Program-made: the position numbers and the translations under genes
The notes under the pieces: model-generated
Databases searched by the model: none
Seen by the model: only the letters and a program-made list of their open reading frames with translations
What the model was told of the DNA's origin: nothing
In this document: one piece after another, positions 8,574-16,808 of the stretch
How positions within the stretch are numbered: position 1 is the stretch's first letter
Layout of the letters: each line of letters opens with the position of its first letter
Source of the DNA: Actinomycetota bacterium
GTDB lineage: Bacteria; Actinomycetota; Acidimicrobiia; Acidimicrobiales; Palsa-688
Assembly: GCA_021323695.1 (NCBI GenBank)
Contig: JAJPKN010000019.1
Location: 1 to 32,791 of the forward strand
Direction: 5' to 3'
Length of the DNA stretch: 32,791 nucleotides

Positions 8574-9526
8574 ATGCCCTCCTGGCCCCCTTCCATGGAC
8601 CCGAACCCTGTCCAGCGGACGAGGGCCGCGGCCACGGCAATGCCGAGCAGGCCAAGGACGGTCGCCAGCACGCTGGCGTAGCCGAACTCGGTCTCGGTGA
8701 AGCCGGTGTTGTACATGTCCATGGCCAGTACGCGGGTGGTGTCCCCGGGGCCACCGAGGGTCAAGATGTAGATGATGTCGAAATAGGTGAGGGAACCCAC
8801 CAGCACCAGAGTCGAGGAAGTGACGATGCTGTAGCGCAGCTGTGGCAATGTCACGTGCCAGAACGCTTGGCGTACGGTGGCACCGTCAACGGTGGCGGCA
8901 TCGTAGAGCGTGGCTGGTACCGCCCTTCTCCCGGCTTGGAAGATAAGGGTGTGGAAAGGCACGAATTGCCAGGCAATAATGACCACGATCGTGAAGAGGG
9001 CAAGGTCCTGGCTCCCGAGCCAGTTGTGGTCCAAGAAGGCCATGTGGAGGTGGGCCCCCAACCAGGCCAACCCGCCGTACTGGGGGAAGAGCAGGTCCTC
9101 CCACATTATTGACAGCCCGGCCGTGGAAAGCAGCAGCGGTACCAGGTAGATGGCCGCGTAGACGGCACGGTAGCGCTGGGTGCCGGCTACCCAGATGCCG
9201 AGCACCATGGCCAGGGGGGTCTGGGCAAGCCAACTGAGGCCGGCCAGTTCGAAGGTGACCAGCAAGGAATGGTGGGCCACCGGGTCTGAGAAGAACCGGG
9301 ACCAGTTGCCGAAGCCGGCCCATTTGATGGGCCCGATGACGTCCCAGTTGGTGAAGGAGAGGAAGACGGCAAAAAGCGTGGGGACGACGAGGAAGGCACC
9401 GTAGAGGGCCAGCGTCGGCGATATGCCGGCCACGTCAAAGAGGAGGTTCCTCCGGCGGGCTGTGCTACCGGGCTGGCGGGGCCGGACGAGCTGGTTGTGA
9501 CCGAGCAGCGTGGGAGCAGTTGCCAC
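8567..9526 (-). CDS. Sugar ABC transporter permease, MalF/CUT1 type
   Basis: A 319-residue permease that pairs with the MalG-type subunit. Six transmembrane helices are predicted. The first begins around residue 35 (ISPTLALYGAFLVVPTLFAV) and is followed by the family-typical LSFTNWD. The EAA loop is VPATLYDAATVDGATVRQAF followed by WHVTLPQL, and FDIIYILTLGGPGDTT is the conserved segment before the last periplasmic loop. The start is GTG (9524-9526), supported by GGGGTGA just upstream. It lies 95 bases after the binding-protein gene, separated from it by a strong hairpin. Confidence 0.92.
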   Translation of the reverse strand: MATAPTLLGHNQLVRPRQPGSTARRRNLLFDVAGISPTLALYGAFLVVPTLFAVFLSFTNWDVIGPIKWAGFGNWSRFFSDPVAHHSLLVTFELAGLSWLAQTPLAMVLGIWVAGTQRYRAVYAAIYLVPLLLSTAGLSIMWEDLLFPQYGGLAWLGAHLHMAFLDHNWLGSQDLALFTIVVIIAWQFVPFHTLIFQAGRRAVPATLYDAATVDGATVRQAFWHVTLPQLRYSIVTSSTLVLVGSLTYFDIIYILTLGGPGDTTRVLAMDMYNTGFTETEFGYASVLATVLGLLGIAVAAALVRWTGFGSMEGGQEGIW

Positions 9527-9550
9527 AGGCTCACCCCTATCTCAGTGAAG

Positions 9551-9586
9551 GTCCCGGCCCCACTGCCAGCGGAGCGGGGCCGGGAC
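9551..9586 (-). promoter_or_regulatory. Intercistronic stem-loop between binding-protein and permease genes
   Basis: A perfect 11-base inverted repeat, GTCCCGGCCCC (9551-9561) and GGGGCCGGGAC (9576-9586), with a 14-base loop, lies between the solute-binding-protein stop (9622) and the permease start (9526). Similar hairpins after malE-type genes protect the upstream message or partly terminate transcription, so that binding protein exceeds permease. No T-run follows, so full termination is unlikely. Confidence 0.65.
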
Positions 9587-9621
9587 GGGCATCGTCGGTC
9601 AGGAAGGGAAGTTGCCGAGCC

Positions 9622-10992
9622 TCACTGGAGCTTGTTCATGATGGCCGCGAACTGCTGGGGCGTCTCCAGCAGGTCGAAGACCTTGGCGAGGTTGTCGAGC
9701 ATGGGCTGAGCCTTGGTGGACCCGAGGGCCTGGTCCCACGAGTACTGGAAGTAGGGGGCCTTCAGCACGGCGTTGTACTCCTCGAGGAGGTACTGCTTCA
9801 GCTTGGGGACGGCGTTGAAGGCAGTTGGGGACACCTTGAGGGCAGGCACAGCCCCCAGGCTGATCAGCTCTTTCGCGTAGGCGGGAGTGTCGAAGGCGTA
9901 CTTGGCGAAGGCTTCGGCCACATAGGTCTGGGCAGCACTGATGTGGGCAGCGAGGCCGACGTAGGTCGTCGTGTTGCCCTCGAGGTCAGCAGGGTTGCCC
10001 TTGCCACCTGGGACGGCCGGGAAGAGGCCGATGCCGAGCTTGCCAGCGTCCACCCACGACGGGGCGAGGGATGACAAGAAGGTCATGTCCCAGTCGCCCA
10101 TGAGCTGCATTGCTGCCACTCCGTTGTACACCAGCGCGTCGGTGAAACCGGTGCCCCAGTCGATGGAGTTGTAGCCCTGTTCGAAGGCCTTGTCCTTGAC
10201 CAGGGTCTGGATGTCGGTGAGGGCCTTGATGATGGCGGGGTTGGACCAGGCGCCCTTCTTGCCGTCCTGGATATTGAGGAAGACCTGAGGGCCTCCTTCC
10301 CTGTCTGTGAAGTACTCGAGGTACATGAGCCCTTCCCACTCGCCGTTGTTGCCCAAGGCTATGGCGGTCACGTTCTGCTTCGCCAGGGTGTTCACGTCGG
10401 CGATGAGCTGGGTGGTCGTCTTGGGGAAGCTCAGGTGGTACTTAGCGAGCAGGGGCTTGTTGTAGAAGAAGAAGACAGGTTGCGTCCCGGTGAAGGGCAT
10501 GCAGTAGAGCACACCGTTGTAGGTGCAGCTGCCGAGGGTGGACGTCAGGAAGTCGGAAGCAAAGGCAGGCTTGCCCGCGTCGTTCTTGCCGGCGTCCCCG
10601 AAGGGCTGGACTACCTTGGCGGTTATGTACTGCTGGAATATGCCGCCACCCCATGTCTGGAACAAGGCAGGAGGGTTGTTGCTCTGAAGCTCCAGTAGGA
10701 GCTTCTGCTTGTACACGTTGTTGGTCGGCACTACGTTCATGGTCACGTGGTCGCCCGGGTTGGCTTTGTTGAAGGCTGCAGCTTCGTCCACCAGGTACTT
10801 GTCTAGGAGGCTGCCTTGGTCCTGGACTTCGACCGTGATACTGGCTGTCGGTGCAGACGAAGTCTGGGCTGACGACGTGGTAATGGGCATGGCAACGGCA
10901 ATGGTGGCTACTGTGCTTGCCGAGAGGCCAGCCGCCAATGTGGCGGCGACCCGTCGAGACGGCCACGGGCGCTTGAGGAATGTTCGGGTCAC
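9622..10992 (-). CDS. Sugar ABC transporter extracellular solute-binding protein (family 1)
   Basis: A 456-residue secreted binding protein, first gene of the minus-strand operon. It has a basic N-terminus (TRTFLKRPWPSRR), a hydrophobic segment (about 16-36) and then a Ser/Thr/Ala-rich stretch where a signal peptide would be cut. There is no lipobox cysteine that I can see, unlike most actinobacterial sugar-binding proteins, so anchoring is unclear. Mature-region family features include ITVEVQDQGSLLDKYLVDEAAAFNKANPGDHV, PPALFQTWGGG and YVAEAFAKYAFDTPAYAKELI near the C-terminus. The start is GTG (10990-10992) with AAAGGGG upstream. Position and order match BxlE-type xylo-oligosaccharide binding proteins; the ligand is inferred. 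Confidence 0.9.
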   Translation of the reverse strand: MTRTFLKRPWPSRRVAATLAAGLSASTVATIAVAMPITTSSAQTSSAPTASITVEVQDQGSLLDKYLVDEAAAFNKANPGDHVTMNVVPTNNVYKQKLLLELQSNNPPALFQTWGGGIFQQYITAKVVQPFGDAGKNDAGKPAFASDFLTSTLGSCTYNGVLYCMPFTGTQPVFFFYNKPLLAKYHLSFPKTTTQLIADVNTLAKQNVTAIALGNNGEWEGLMYLEYFTDREGGPQVFLNIQDGKKGAWSNPAIIKALTDIQTLVKDKAFEQGYNSIDWGTGFTDALVYNGVAAMQLMGDWDMTFLSSLAPSWVDAGKLGIGLFPAVPGGKGNPADLEGNTTTYVGLAAHISAAQTYVAEAFAKYAFDTPAYAKELISLGAVPALKVSPTAFNAVPKLKQYLLEEYNAVLKAPYFQYSWDQALGSTKAQPMLDNLAKVFDLLETPQQFAAIMNKLQ

Positions 10993-11116
10993 GTTTTCCC
11001 CTTTCCTGCTCTCCCACTTACGGGGCCGAGCTGAACTTTGACGATCGCCTCCGATCCGGGAGGAGGCGGCCCGCCCCCTCCCTCGTCTGCTGCGCCTGTA
11101 CGGGTAGAGCGATATT

Positions 11117-11129
11117 CGAAACAGTTTCG
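11117..11129. promoter_or_regulatory. LacI-family operator upstream of the sugar-uptake operon
   Basis: CGAAAC-A-GTTTCG is a perfect dyad of six-base arms around one base. It is typical of LacI-family operators and lies in the 383-base divergent region, 125 bases before the binding-protein start and about 250 before the regulator gene. The surrounding 50 bases (11111-11160) are AT-rich for this genome and hold leftward promoter-like pieces such as TTGATC (complement of 11151-11156), so the repressor probably blocks the operon promoter. A lone CGAAAC half-site recurs at 11329-11334, inside a GAGCG/CGCTC dyad (11326-11343) close to the regulator start, and could serve autoregulation. The rest of the gap holds nothing I recognise. 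Confidence 0.7.
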
Positions 11130-11375
11130 ATCATCGCTCGTATACGTTACGATCAACATAGCACCGAGGCCCCTGCCAGTCAACAGGTGGTGTAGGCCAA
11201 CAGCCAGCCCCTACCGCCAGGGGGGCGACAGGCCGAGCGGTCGCGCTCAGTGCCACCGGTCGGGCGGCAGGTACCGCCGCCAGGCGCGGCCCGGTCCTCG
11301 CGGTGCCCATACGGTTAAGCCAAGTGAGCGAAACCTAACGCTCCGAGGAGCCAGGCGACCAGGTACACTCGGGGC

Positions 11376-12464
11376 ATGCGGAGCGAGGGTCTACACCAGG
11401 AGCTGGGCCCCCTGGAGGCCCACCGGCAGCCGCTCCAGCGTCGCAAGCGGGCCCGCCGGCAGGTGACGATCGCCCAGATCGCCGCCCAGAGCGGGTTGTC
11501 CACCGCGACAGTGTCCAAGGTCCTGAACGGCAAACCGGACGTGTCCCCTCGCACGCGCGCCCTGGTGCAAGACGCGCTGGTGAGCTCGGGGTACCGGCGG
11601 CGGACGGTCAGCGACCCCCCCTCACTGATCGACATCGTGTTCAACGACTTCGACAGCCCTTGGGCGGTGGAGATCGTCCGGGGGGCGGCGGCGGCTGCCC
11701 AAGCCGAAGGGCTCACCGTCGCGCTGACGGCATTGTCGGAGGGGGACGAACGCCGGGTCTGGTTTGACCACATCATCTCCCGGGGCACCAGGGGGGTCAT
11801 TTTGTTGCTGTCTCAGCTCACCGAGCGCCAAAGGGGCGAGCTCGTTGCTCGCGACTTGCCGTTCGTAGTGATCGACCCGACCGCCGAGCCCGGTCCTGAG
11901 GTGAGCTCGGTGGGGGCAACCAACTGGTTGGGCGGGTTGGCGGCCACGAAGTACTTGGTGGACTTGGGCCACGAGCGGGTCGCCATCATCACCGGCCCCA
12001 CCGAGCTGTTGTGCAGCCGGGCACGCTTTGACGGTTACCGCGCCGCTTTGGAGAGGGCGGGGCTCTCGGTGGACGAGAGCCTCGTGCGGCCGGGGGACTT
12101 CCGGGTCAAGGCCGGTTACGAGCAGGCCAGGTCCTTGTTCAACCTGAGCCAGCGGCCCACCGCCATCTTCGCCGGCAACGACCTTGCCGCCCTGGGCGTC
12201 CTGCGTGCTGCCCGGGAAGCTGGGCTCCGGGTCCCAGAGGATCTGAGCGTGGTCGGTTTCGACGACATACCTTTGGCTGAGTGGAGCAACCCGGCGCTGA
12301 CCACGGTGCGCCAGCCGTTGACGGAGATGGCTGCGGTGGCCGTGCGGACCCTGCTCGAAACGGCGGCTAGCGGCGGGTCGCTCAAGCGCCGGGTGGAGCT
12401 GGCCACCGACCTGGTTGTACGCGAGAGCACCGCTCCGCCCGGCCAGAAGCCTACGCCCCGGTAG
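11376..12464 (+). CDS. LacI-family transcriptional regulator of the sugar-uptake operon
   Basis: A 362-residue repressor. The LacI helix-turn-helix VTIAQIAAQSGLSTATVSKV followed by LNG lies at about residues 30-52. A periplasmic-binding-protein-like effector domain follows and includes the usual PTAIFAGNDLAALGVLRAARE and VPEDLSVVGFDDIPLAEWSNPALTTVRQP motifs. It is transcribed divergently from the transporter, with a CGAAAC/GTTTCG operator between, so it most likely represses that operon until an imported sugar or its product binds. The ATG at 11376 gives about 28 extra residues before the usual LacI start; the in-frame GTG at 11463 would trim nearly all of them, so the true start is uncertain. 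It is functionally comparable to BxlR. Confidence 0.9.
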   Translation: MRSEGLHQELGPLEAHRQPLQRRKRARRQVTIAQIAAQSGLSTATVSKVLNGKPDVSPRTRALVQDALVSSGYRRRTVSDPPSLIDIVFNDFDSPWAVEIVRGAAAAAQAEGLTVALTALSEGDERRVWFDHIISRGTRGVILLLSQLTERQRGELVARDLPFVVIDPTAEPGPEVSSVGATNWLGGLAATKYLVDLGHERVAIITGPTELLCSRARFDGYRAALERAGLSVDESLVRPGDFRVKAGYEQARSLFNLSQRPTAIFAGNDLAALGVLRAAREAGLRVPEDLSVVGFDDIPLAEWSNPALTTVRQPLTEMAAVAVRTLLETAASGGSLKRRVELATDLVVRESTAPPGQKPTPR

Positions 12465-12608
12465 CCGGCCACGAGGCGCCTCCGGGCCCGAAGCTTCACC
12501 TGGCGAAAACCTGGCCGTCGAGGGCGTGCCACTTGGCGTTCAAGTCGCCCTCATATGTTCCTGCCCATGACGCACCCCGAACAAGTCGGGACAGGTGCTG
12601 GAGCCGCC

Positions 12609-13763
12609 ATGGCCACCTGCCCTGCCACCAGGTTGAACGTGCCCCAGGATGTTGCCTCGGGGCCAGCCGGGCCGCTGCGGGGCCGCTCCGGGGCGCCTCG
12701 CCCCCGGCAGCCCAAGCCAGGGGCCCGGCGAGCGTTCTTGGCCGCCACCTCTGCAGCCGCGGTGACCACCACCCTGGTGGCCCCCCTTGCCGCCAGTGTG
12801 CCGCCTGCCGCGGCCACCTCGAAAGTACCTCTAGTCGTGTACTCGGCCCAGGGCTACGACTCGGCCGAGGCCACTGCCTTCCAGAAGGCCACCGGCATAC
12901 CGGTGGAACTGGACGACAACTCGACCGGGCCGTTGCTGACCAAGATCGAAGCCGAAAAGGACAACCCCAAGTGGGGGCTGTTGTGGGTCGACGGGGCGAC
13001 GGCGTTCGCCTCTTTGGACCAACAAGGCCTTCTCATGAAGGGCTGGGAACCGCACGTCAAGTGGGGCGCACTGGGCCAGCAGGCCGTCCCGGCCGACCAC
13101 AGCTACGTCCCCACAGGCATCACCATGGCGGGCACCTTGGTCTACAGCACCAAGGCCGTGCCCAGCCCTCCGTCGTCGTGGGAGGCACTTTTGAGCCCGA
13201 AGTGGGACGGTGAGGTCGGCATGAACGACCCGGCCGTCTCTGGCCCGACCTACCCGTTCGTGGCCGGCATGATGGCCCACCTGGGCAGCGTGAACGCCGG
13301 GCAGAAGTACTTCCAGCAGCTTGCCGCCAATGGGCTCCACGTCTACCTCACCAACGGCGACACGCTGTCTGCCCTCGAGGCCGGCGTGATCAAGCTGGCG
13401 GTTGTGCAGAGCTCTGCCGGCATTGGTGCCGAAATGAAGACCAATGGCGCGATCAGGGTCAGGTTCCTCGACCCGGTAACGGCCCTGCCCAGTGCCATAG
13501 GCATCGACGCCAGGGCACCTCGAGCCGAACAGTTGGAGGCAGAGAAGTTCGTCGGCTTCGTCCTGTCCCCTCAGGGCCAGAAGGTAATGCAGAGCGGTGA
13601 CCCGACTGGCGACTCGCTTTACTGGCCCGTCGTGGAAGGTGTGAAGCCCTTGCCCGCCCTGCCACGGCTGTCCTCTGTACCCGTGCAGTCAATAAACCCC
13701 TACGCCTGGGGTGCGCGGGAGGACGCGCTGAACACGTGGTTCACAGACAACATCGTCCAATAG
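12609..13763 (+). CDS. Fe3+-type ABC transporter substrate-binding protein
   Basis: A 384-residue exported binding protein of the iron/spermidine (AfuA/FbpA-like) cluster. The N-terminus has GARRAFLAATSAAAVTTTLV, a twin-arginine-like RRxFL motif followed by a hydrophobic stretch and an A-rich cleavage region. The mature part begins LVVYSAQGYDSAEATAFQKA and has DDNSTGPLLTKIEAE and FVGFVLSPQGQKVMQSG, all characteristic. The start is ambiguous: ATG 12609 has GGAG five bases upstream and is preferred, while in-frame ATG 12555 adds 18 residues without a ribosome-binding site. A double permease and an ATPase follow directly. I do not see the adjacent-Tyr iron ligands of FbpA, so Fe3+ is the family default rather than proven; thiamine or phosphonate relatives remain possible. 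Confidence 0.85.
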   Translation: MATCPATRLNVPQDVASGPAGPLRGRSGAPRPRQPKPGARRAFLAATSAAAVTTTLVAPLAASVPPAAATSKVPLVVYSAQGYDSAEATAFQKATGIPVELDDNSTGPLLTKIEAEKDNPKWGLLWVDGATAFASLDQQGLLMKGWEPHVKWGALGQQAVPADHSYVPTGITMAGTLVYSTKAVPSPPSSWEALLSPKWDGEVGMNDPAVSGPTYPFVAGMMAHLGSVNAGQKYFQQLAANGLHVYLTNGDTLSALEAGVIKLAVVQSSAGIGAEMKTNGAIRVRFLDPVTALPSAIGIDARAPRAEQLEAEKFVGFVLSPQGQKVMQSGDPTGDSLYWPVVEGVKPLPALPRLSSVPVQSINPYAWGAREDALNTWFTDNIVQ

Positions 13764-13785
13764 GGCGCCCGGGCAATAACATACG

Positions 13786-15615
13786 ATGGCCCAAGTAGTG
13801 CCCGTGGAGCTGGCCGAGCCCTGGCCTGCCCCCCAGCCACGGCTCGGCCGGTTACGGGCTGGCCTGATGGACAAAGCGAGCCGCTTCGGCGGCTCGCTCG
13901 TCGTCTGGGGAGCCCTCCTCGCCCTCGTTGGCTTCCCGGTCGGGGCGTTCTTGTTGCAGGCTGTCTCCCCTCGGCTTTTCGGGCAGGGAGGCGCATCGTT
14001 CACCCTCTCTGCTTTCCAGCAGGCCTTCCAGGCCAAGGCGTTCTTGGCCCTGGGCAACTCCCTGTGGGTGAGCGGGGCTGTCTGCACCGCCGACGTGCTG
14101 GTCGGTGGAGGGGTGGCATGGTTGGCGGCGCGTACCAACATAGGGGGCCGTAGGATCTGGGCCGGCCTCATGTGGGCCGTGTTGCTGGTGCCCAGCTACT
14201 TGGTGGCTGAGGGGTGGCAGTACCTGCTCGAGCCAAAAGGGGTTGCCTACCAGCTCGGTCTTTACAGCCCGCAGCTCTACCACCTCTTCTTCGGCCCGGC
14301 CGGGGTGGTGCTCGTGCTCACGCTGGTCAACGCCCCGTTCTCCTACCTCACCATGTCTAGCGCGCTGGGCGGCTTGGGCAGCCAGCTGGAGGAGGCGGTG
14401 AGGGTGCACGGTGGCGGGCGGCTGGCGACGGCAAGGGTGCTGGTCCCCGTGCTCGCCCCTGCCCTGTTCGCTTCGGTGGCGCTGGTGTTCGCCGAGGCCA
14501 TGAGCGATTACGGGGTCTCCTCCACCTTGGCCTTCCAGTCTCATTTCCAAATGGCCACCTACGGCATATACGAGGCGGTCAACAACCTCCCGGCGCAGTT
14601 CAACGTGGCGGCCGTCTTGTCCCTCCTCCTCCTGGCATCGACGGCCTTGCCTCTGGCGGCCCAGGCTTGGGCCACCCGAGGCCGGAGCTATGCTGTGCTC
14701 TCCGGCCGTACGCGCCCCGCCACCCGCCACCAGCTCGGGCGCGCCGCCCGCTATGTGCTCGGCTCGCTGACATGGTTGTTCTTCCTTCTTGCCCTGGGGG
14801 CGCCAGCCCTGGGTGCTTTCCTGGGCAGCTTCGTGCAGGGCCTTGGGGTGCCCGACGTCGCCCAGCACCTGAGCTTGTACGCCTACCGCCAGGTCTTCTC
14901 GGGGTCGCTGGCCTATGGCCACGAGATCCAGGAGGGGGCGAGCGGGCTGCTCAGGCCGGTGCTGCTGTCGGGCCAGCTGGCCGCCATAACGGCTACCGTC
15001 ACGGCCGTGGCCGGGCTGGCTGTGGCCCGGCTGCTGGTGGGGAGACGGCCGGGCAGGTGGGCCAGGGCAGGCGACCTGCTCCTGCTCGGCTCGGTGGCGC
15101 TCCCGGGCATAGTGCTCGGTGCCGGCTACATCTTTGCTTTCAACCTTCCCGGAGAGGGCCGTGCCGGCCTCGACCTCTACGGGACGCTCCCCCTCCTGGT
15201 GATGGGGTACCTGGCCACATCTGTGCCCTCGCAGTCCCGGGTCATGATGGGCCAGGTCGCGCAGGTCCACGGTTCGCTGATGGAGGCGGCCCGGGCCCAC
15301 GGTGCCCGTGCCCTTGCGGCCTGGCGCTCGGCCTACCTGCCGGTTGTCTCCCGTGCTGTCGTGCTCGCTTGGCTCATCACCTTCACGAAGACCTTTTTCG
15401 AGCTGCCGGTCTCGCAGCTGCTCTACCCTCCTGGCGAAGAACCGGTGTCGGTCGCGATCAACGGTTGGCTGTCGAACTACCACTACGACATCGGCACCGC
15501 TATGACGGTCGTCGCGCTGGGTGCCAACTTGGTGGTGATCGGCCTGGTGCTCGGTGGGTTCCGGCTCTTGGCCCCCGAGGGTTGGAAGCGCATTGGGGGC
15601 TGGCAAGGTGCCTGA
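13786..15615 (+). CDS. Fe3+-type ABC transporter permease, double-domain (FbpB-like)
   Basis: A 609-residue permease made of two fused MetI-like domains, about twelve transmembrane helices in all, as in FbpB/SfuB iron permeases. Two ATPase-docking EAA loops are visible: LEEAVRVHGGGRLATARVLV in the first half and MEAARAHGARALAAWRSAYL in the second. It starts 22 bases after the binding-protein gene. Its TGA (15613-15615) overlaps the GTG (15608) of the ATPase gene, which points to translational coupling. A very long open frame on the opposite strand is a GC-rich shadow of this gene. Confidence 0.9.
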   Translation: MAQVVPVELAEPWPAPQPRLGRLRAGLMDKASRFGGSLVVWGALLALVGFPVGAFLLQAVSPRLFGQGGASFTLSAFQQAFQAKAFLALGNSLWVSGAVCTADVLVGGGVAWLAARTNIGGRRIWAGLMWAVLLVPSYLVAEGWQYLLEPKGVAYQLGLYSPQLYHLFFGPAGVVLVLTLVNAPFSYLTMSSALGGLGSQLEEAVRVHGGGRLATARVLVPVLAPALFASVALVFAEAMSDYGVSSTLAFQSHFQMATYGIYEAVNNLPAQFNVAAVLSLLLLASTALPLAAQAWATRGRSYAVLSGRTRPATRHQLGRAARYVLGSLTWLFFLLALGAPALGAFLGSFVQGLGVPDVAQHLSLYAYRQVFSGSLAYGHEIQEGASGLLRPVLLSGQLAAITATVTAVAGLAVARLLVGRRPGRWARAGDLLLLGSVALPGIVLGAGYIFAFNLPGEGRAGLDLYGTLPLLVMGYLATSVPSQSRVMMGQVAQVHGSLMEAARAHGARALAAWRSAYLPVVSRAVVLAWLITFTKTFFELPVSQLLYPPGEEPVSVAINGWLSNYHYDIGTAMTVVALGANLVVIGLVLGGFRLLAPEGWKRIGGWQGA

Positions 15616-16798
15616 GCGCCAGCCGGGGCAGCCGCGAGCTGGCCAGCGCGTGGACATAGCCGGGGCCAGCAAGCTGTTCGGGCTCAAAGCTGCCCTTTCG
15701 GGGGTGCACCTCCGTGCCGAGGCAGGGGCCTTCGTGGTCCTGCTCGGGCCGTCCGGCTCAGGCAAGACCACTTTGTTGCGCTGCGTCGCTGGGCTCGAGC
15801 GGCTCTCGGGGGGCACCATCTGGCTGGACGGCCGGCCGGTGGCGGGCCCTGGCCTGCACCTGCCCCCGCAGCGCCGGCGGCTGGCCATGGTGTTCCAGGA
15901 CTACGCTCTCTGGCCCCACATGACGGCGCTGGGCAACGTCATGTTCCCACTGCGCCAGCTGCACGTCCCGGCCCCGGAGGCCCGCCGCCGTGCCCACGAG
16001 GTGCTCTAGCAGGTCGGCTTGGGCCGGCTTGGCGGGCGCTACCCCAACGAACTGTCGGGTGGGGAGCAGCAACGCGTCGCCCTGGCCCGGGCGCTCGTGG
16101 CCGGGGCGGGCCTGGTGCTTTTCGACGAGCCCCTCTCCAACCTCGACGCCGACATGCGCGAGCAGCTGCGCCTGGTGATATCAACCCTTGCTCGCGACAG
16201 CGCCACGACGTCTGTCTACATCACCCATGACCAGGCTGAAGCGTTCGCGCTGGCTGACCGGGTAGGGGTCTTGCGCGAAGGCCGGGTGGTCCAGTTCGGC
16301 ACCCCCGAGGAGCTGTACTGGCAGCCTGCCAACCCCTTCGTCGCCCGCTTCACTGGGATCTGCGGGGAGGCCATCGCGCTTGCCCGGGGCGGCTTGGGCC
16401 CTGAGCCGGGACTGGTCGAGGTCAGGCTGCCGGAGGTGGCCGGTGCCACGGTGGTGGCCACGCTGCCCAGGCCGGTGCCGCCGGGCGTGGCCCTGCGCAT
16501 GTTCGTCCGGCCTCCCGCGGTCCAGATGGTGGGCACGGAGGGCGCTCAACTGGTGGCCCGGGTACGCGACGTCGCCTTCGTGGGCCGCGGCTACGAGCAC
16601 GCCCTGGAGGCAGGTGGGCTGCTTTTCACCCGGGTCTTTTCCCCGGAGCGCCACGCCCGGGCCACGACCGTAGGGCTGCGGTTGGCACCCGAGGGCTGCT
16701 TGCTGCTGCCCGTCGAAGAGGCGGCCACCGAGCCGGGCTCGGCCGATGTCATGGGCCGGGCTGGCTCTGCCCAGCCAAGCACCCTGGTACGGCAATAG
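15608..16798 (+). pseudogene. Fe3+-type ABC transporter ATPase (FbpC-like), interrupted by an in-frame amber codon
   Basis: One continuous frame of 397 codons encodes a full FbpC-type ATPase, except for TAG at 16007-16009. Before the stop: Walker A GPSGSGKTT and Q-loop VFQDYALWPHMTALGNV. After it, in the same frame: QVGLGRLGGRYPNELSGGEQ (signature), LVLFDEPLSNLDADMR (Walker B and D-loop), TSVYITHDQAEAFALADR (H-loop) and a C-terminal TOBE-like domain. Relatives usually read VLE-QVGL here, so a single GAG-to-TAG change explains it. Neither half alone could hydrolyse ATP. No other defect is present, so this is a very recent mutation, a sequencing or assembly error, or read-through. The start is GTG 15608, overlapping the permease stop; GTG 15650 is an alternative. 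A TTG at 16019 could permit re-initiation. Confidence 0.85.
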
Positions 16799-16808
16799 GG
16801 TAGGAGCC

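Noticed and set aside
13852..15888. A 678-codon open frame on the minus strand
   Set aside because: It lies over the double permease gene, is rich in Arg, Gly, His and Pro with no domain, and is explained by GC-rich codon bias of the real gene.
16007..16009. Programmed amber recoding (pyrrolysine or read-through)
   Set aside because: Only one such codon is seen, and it is explained by a single GAG change. No recoding signal is recognisable nearby, so it is not claimed.
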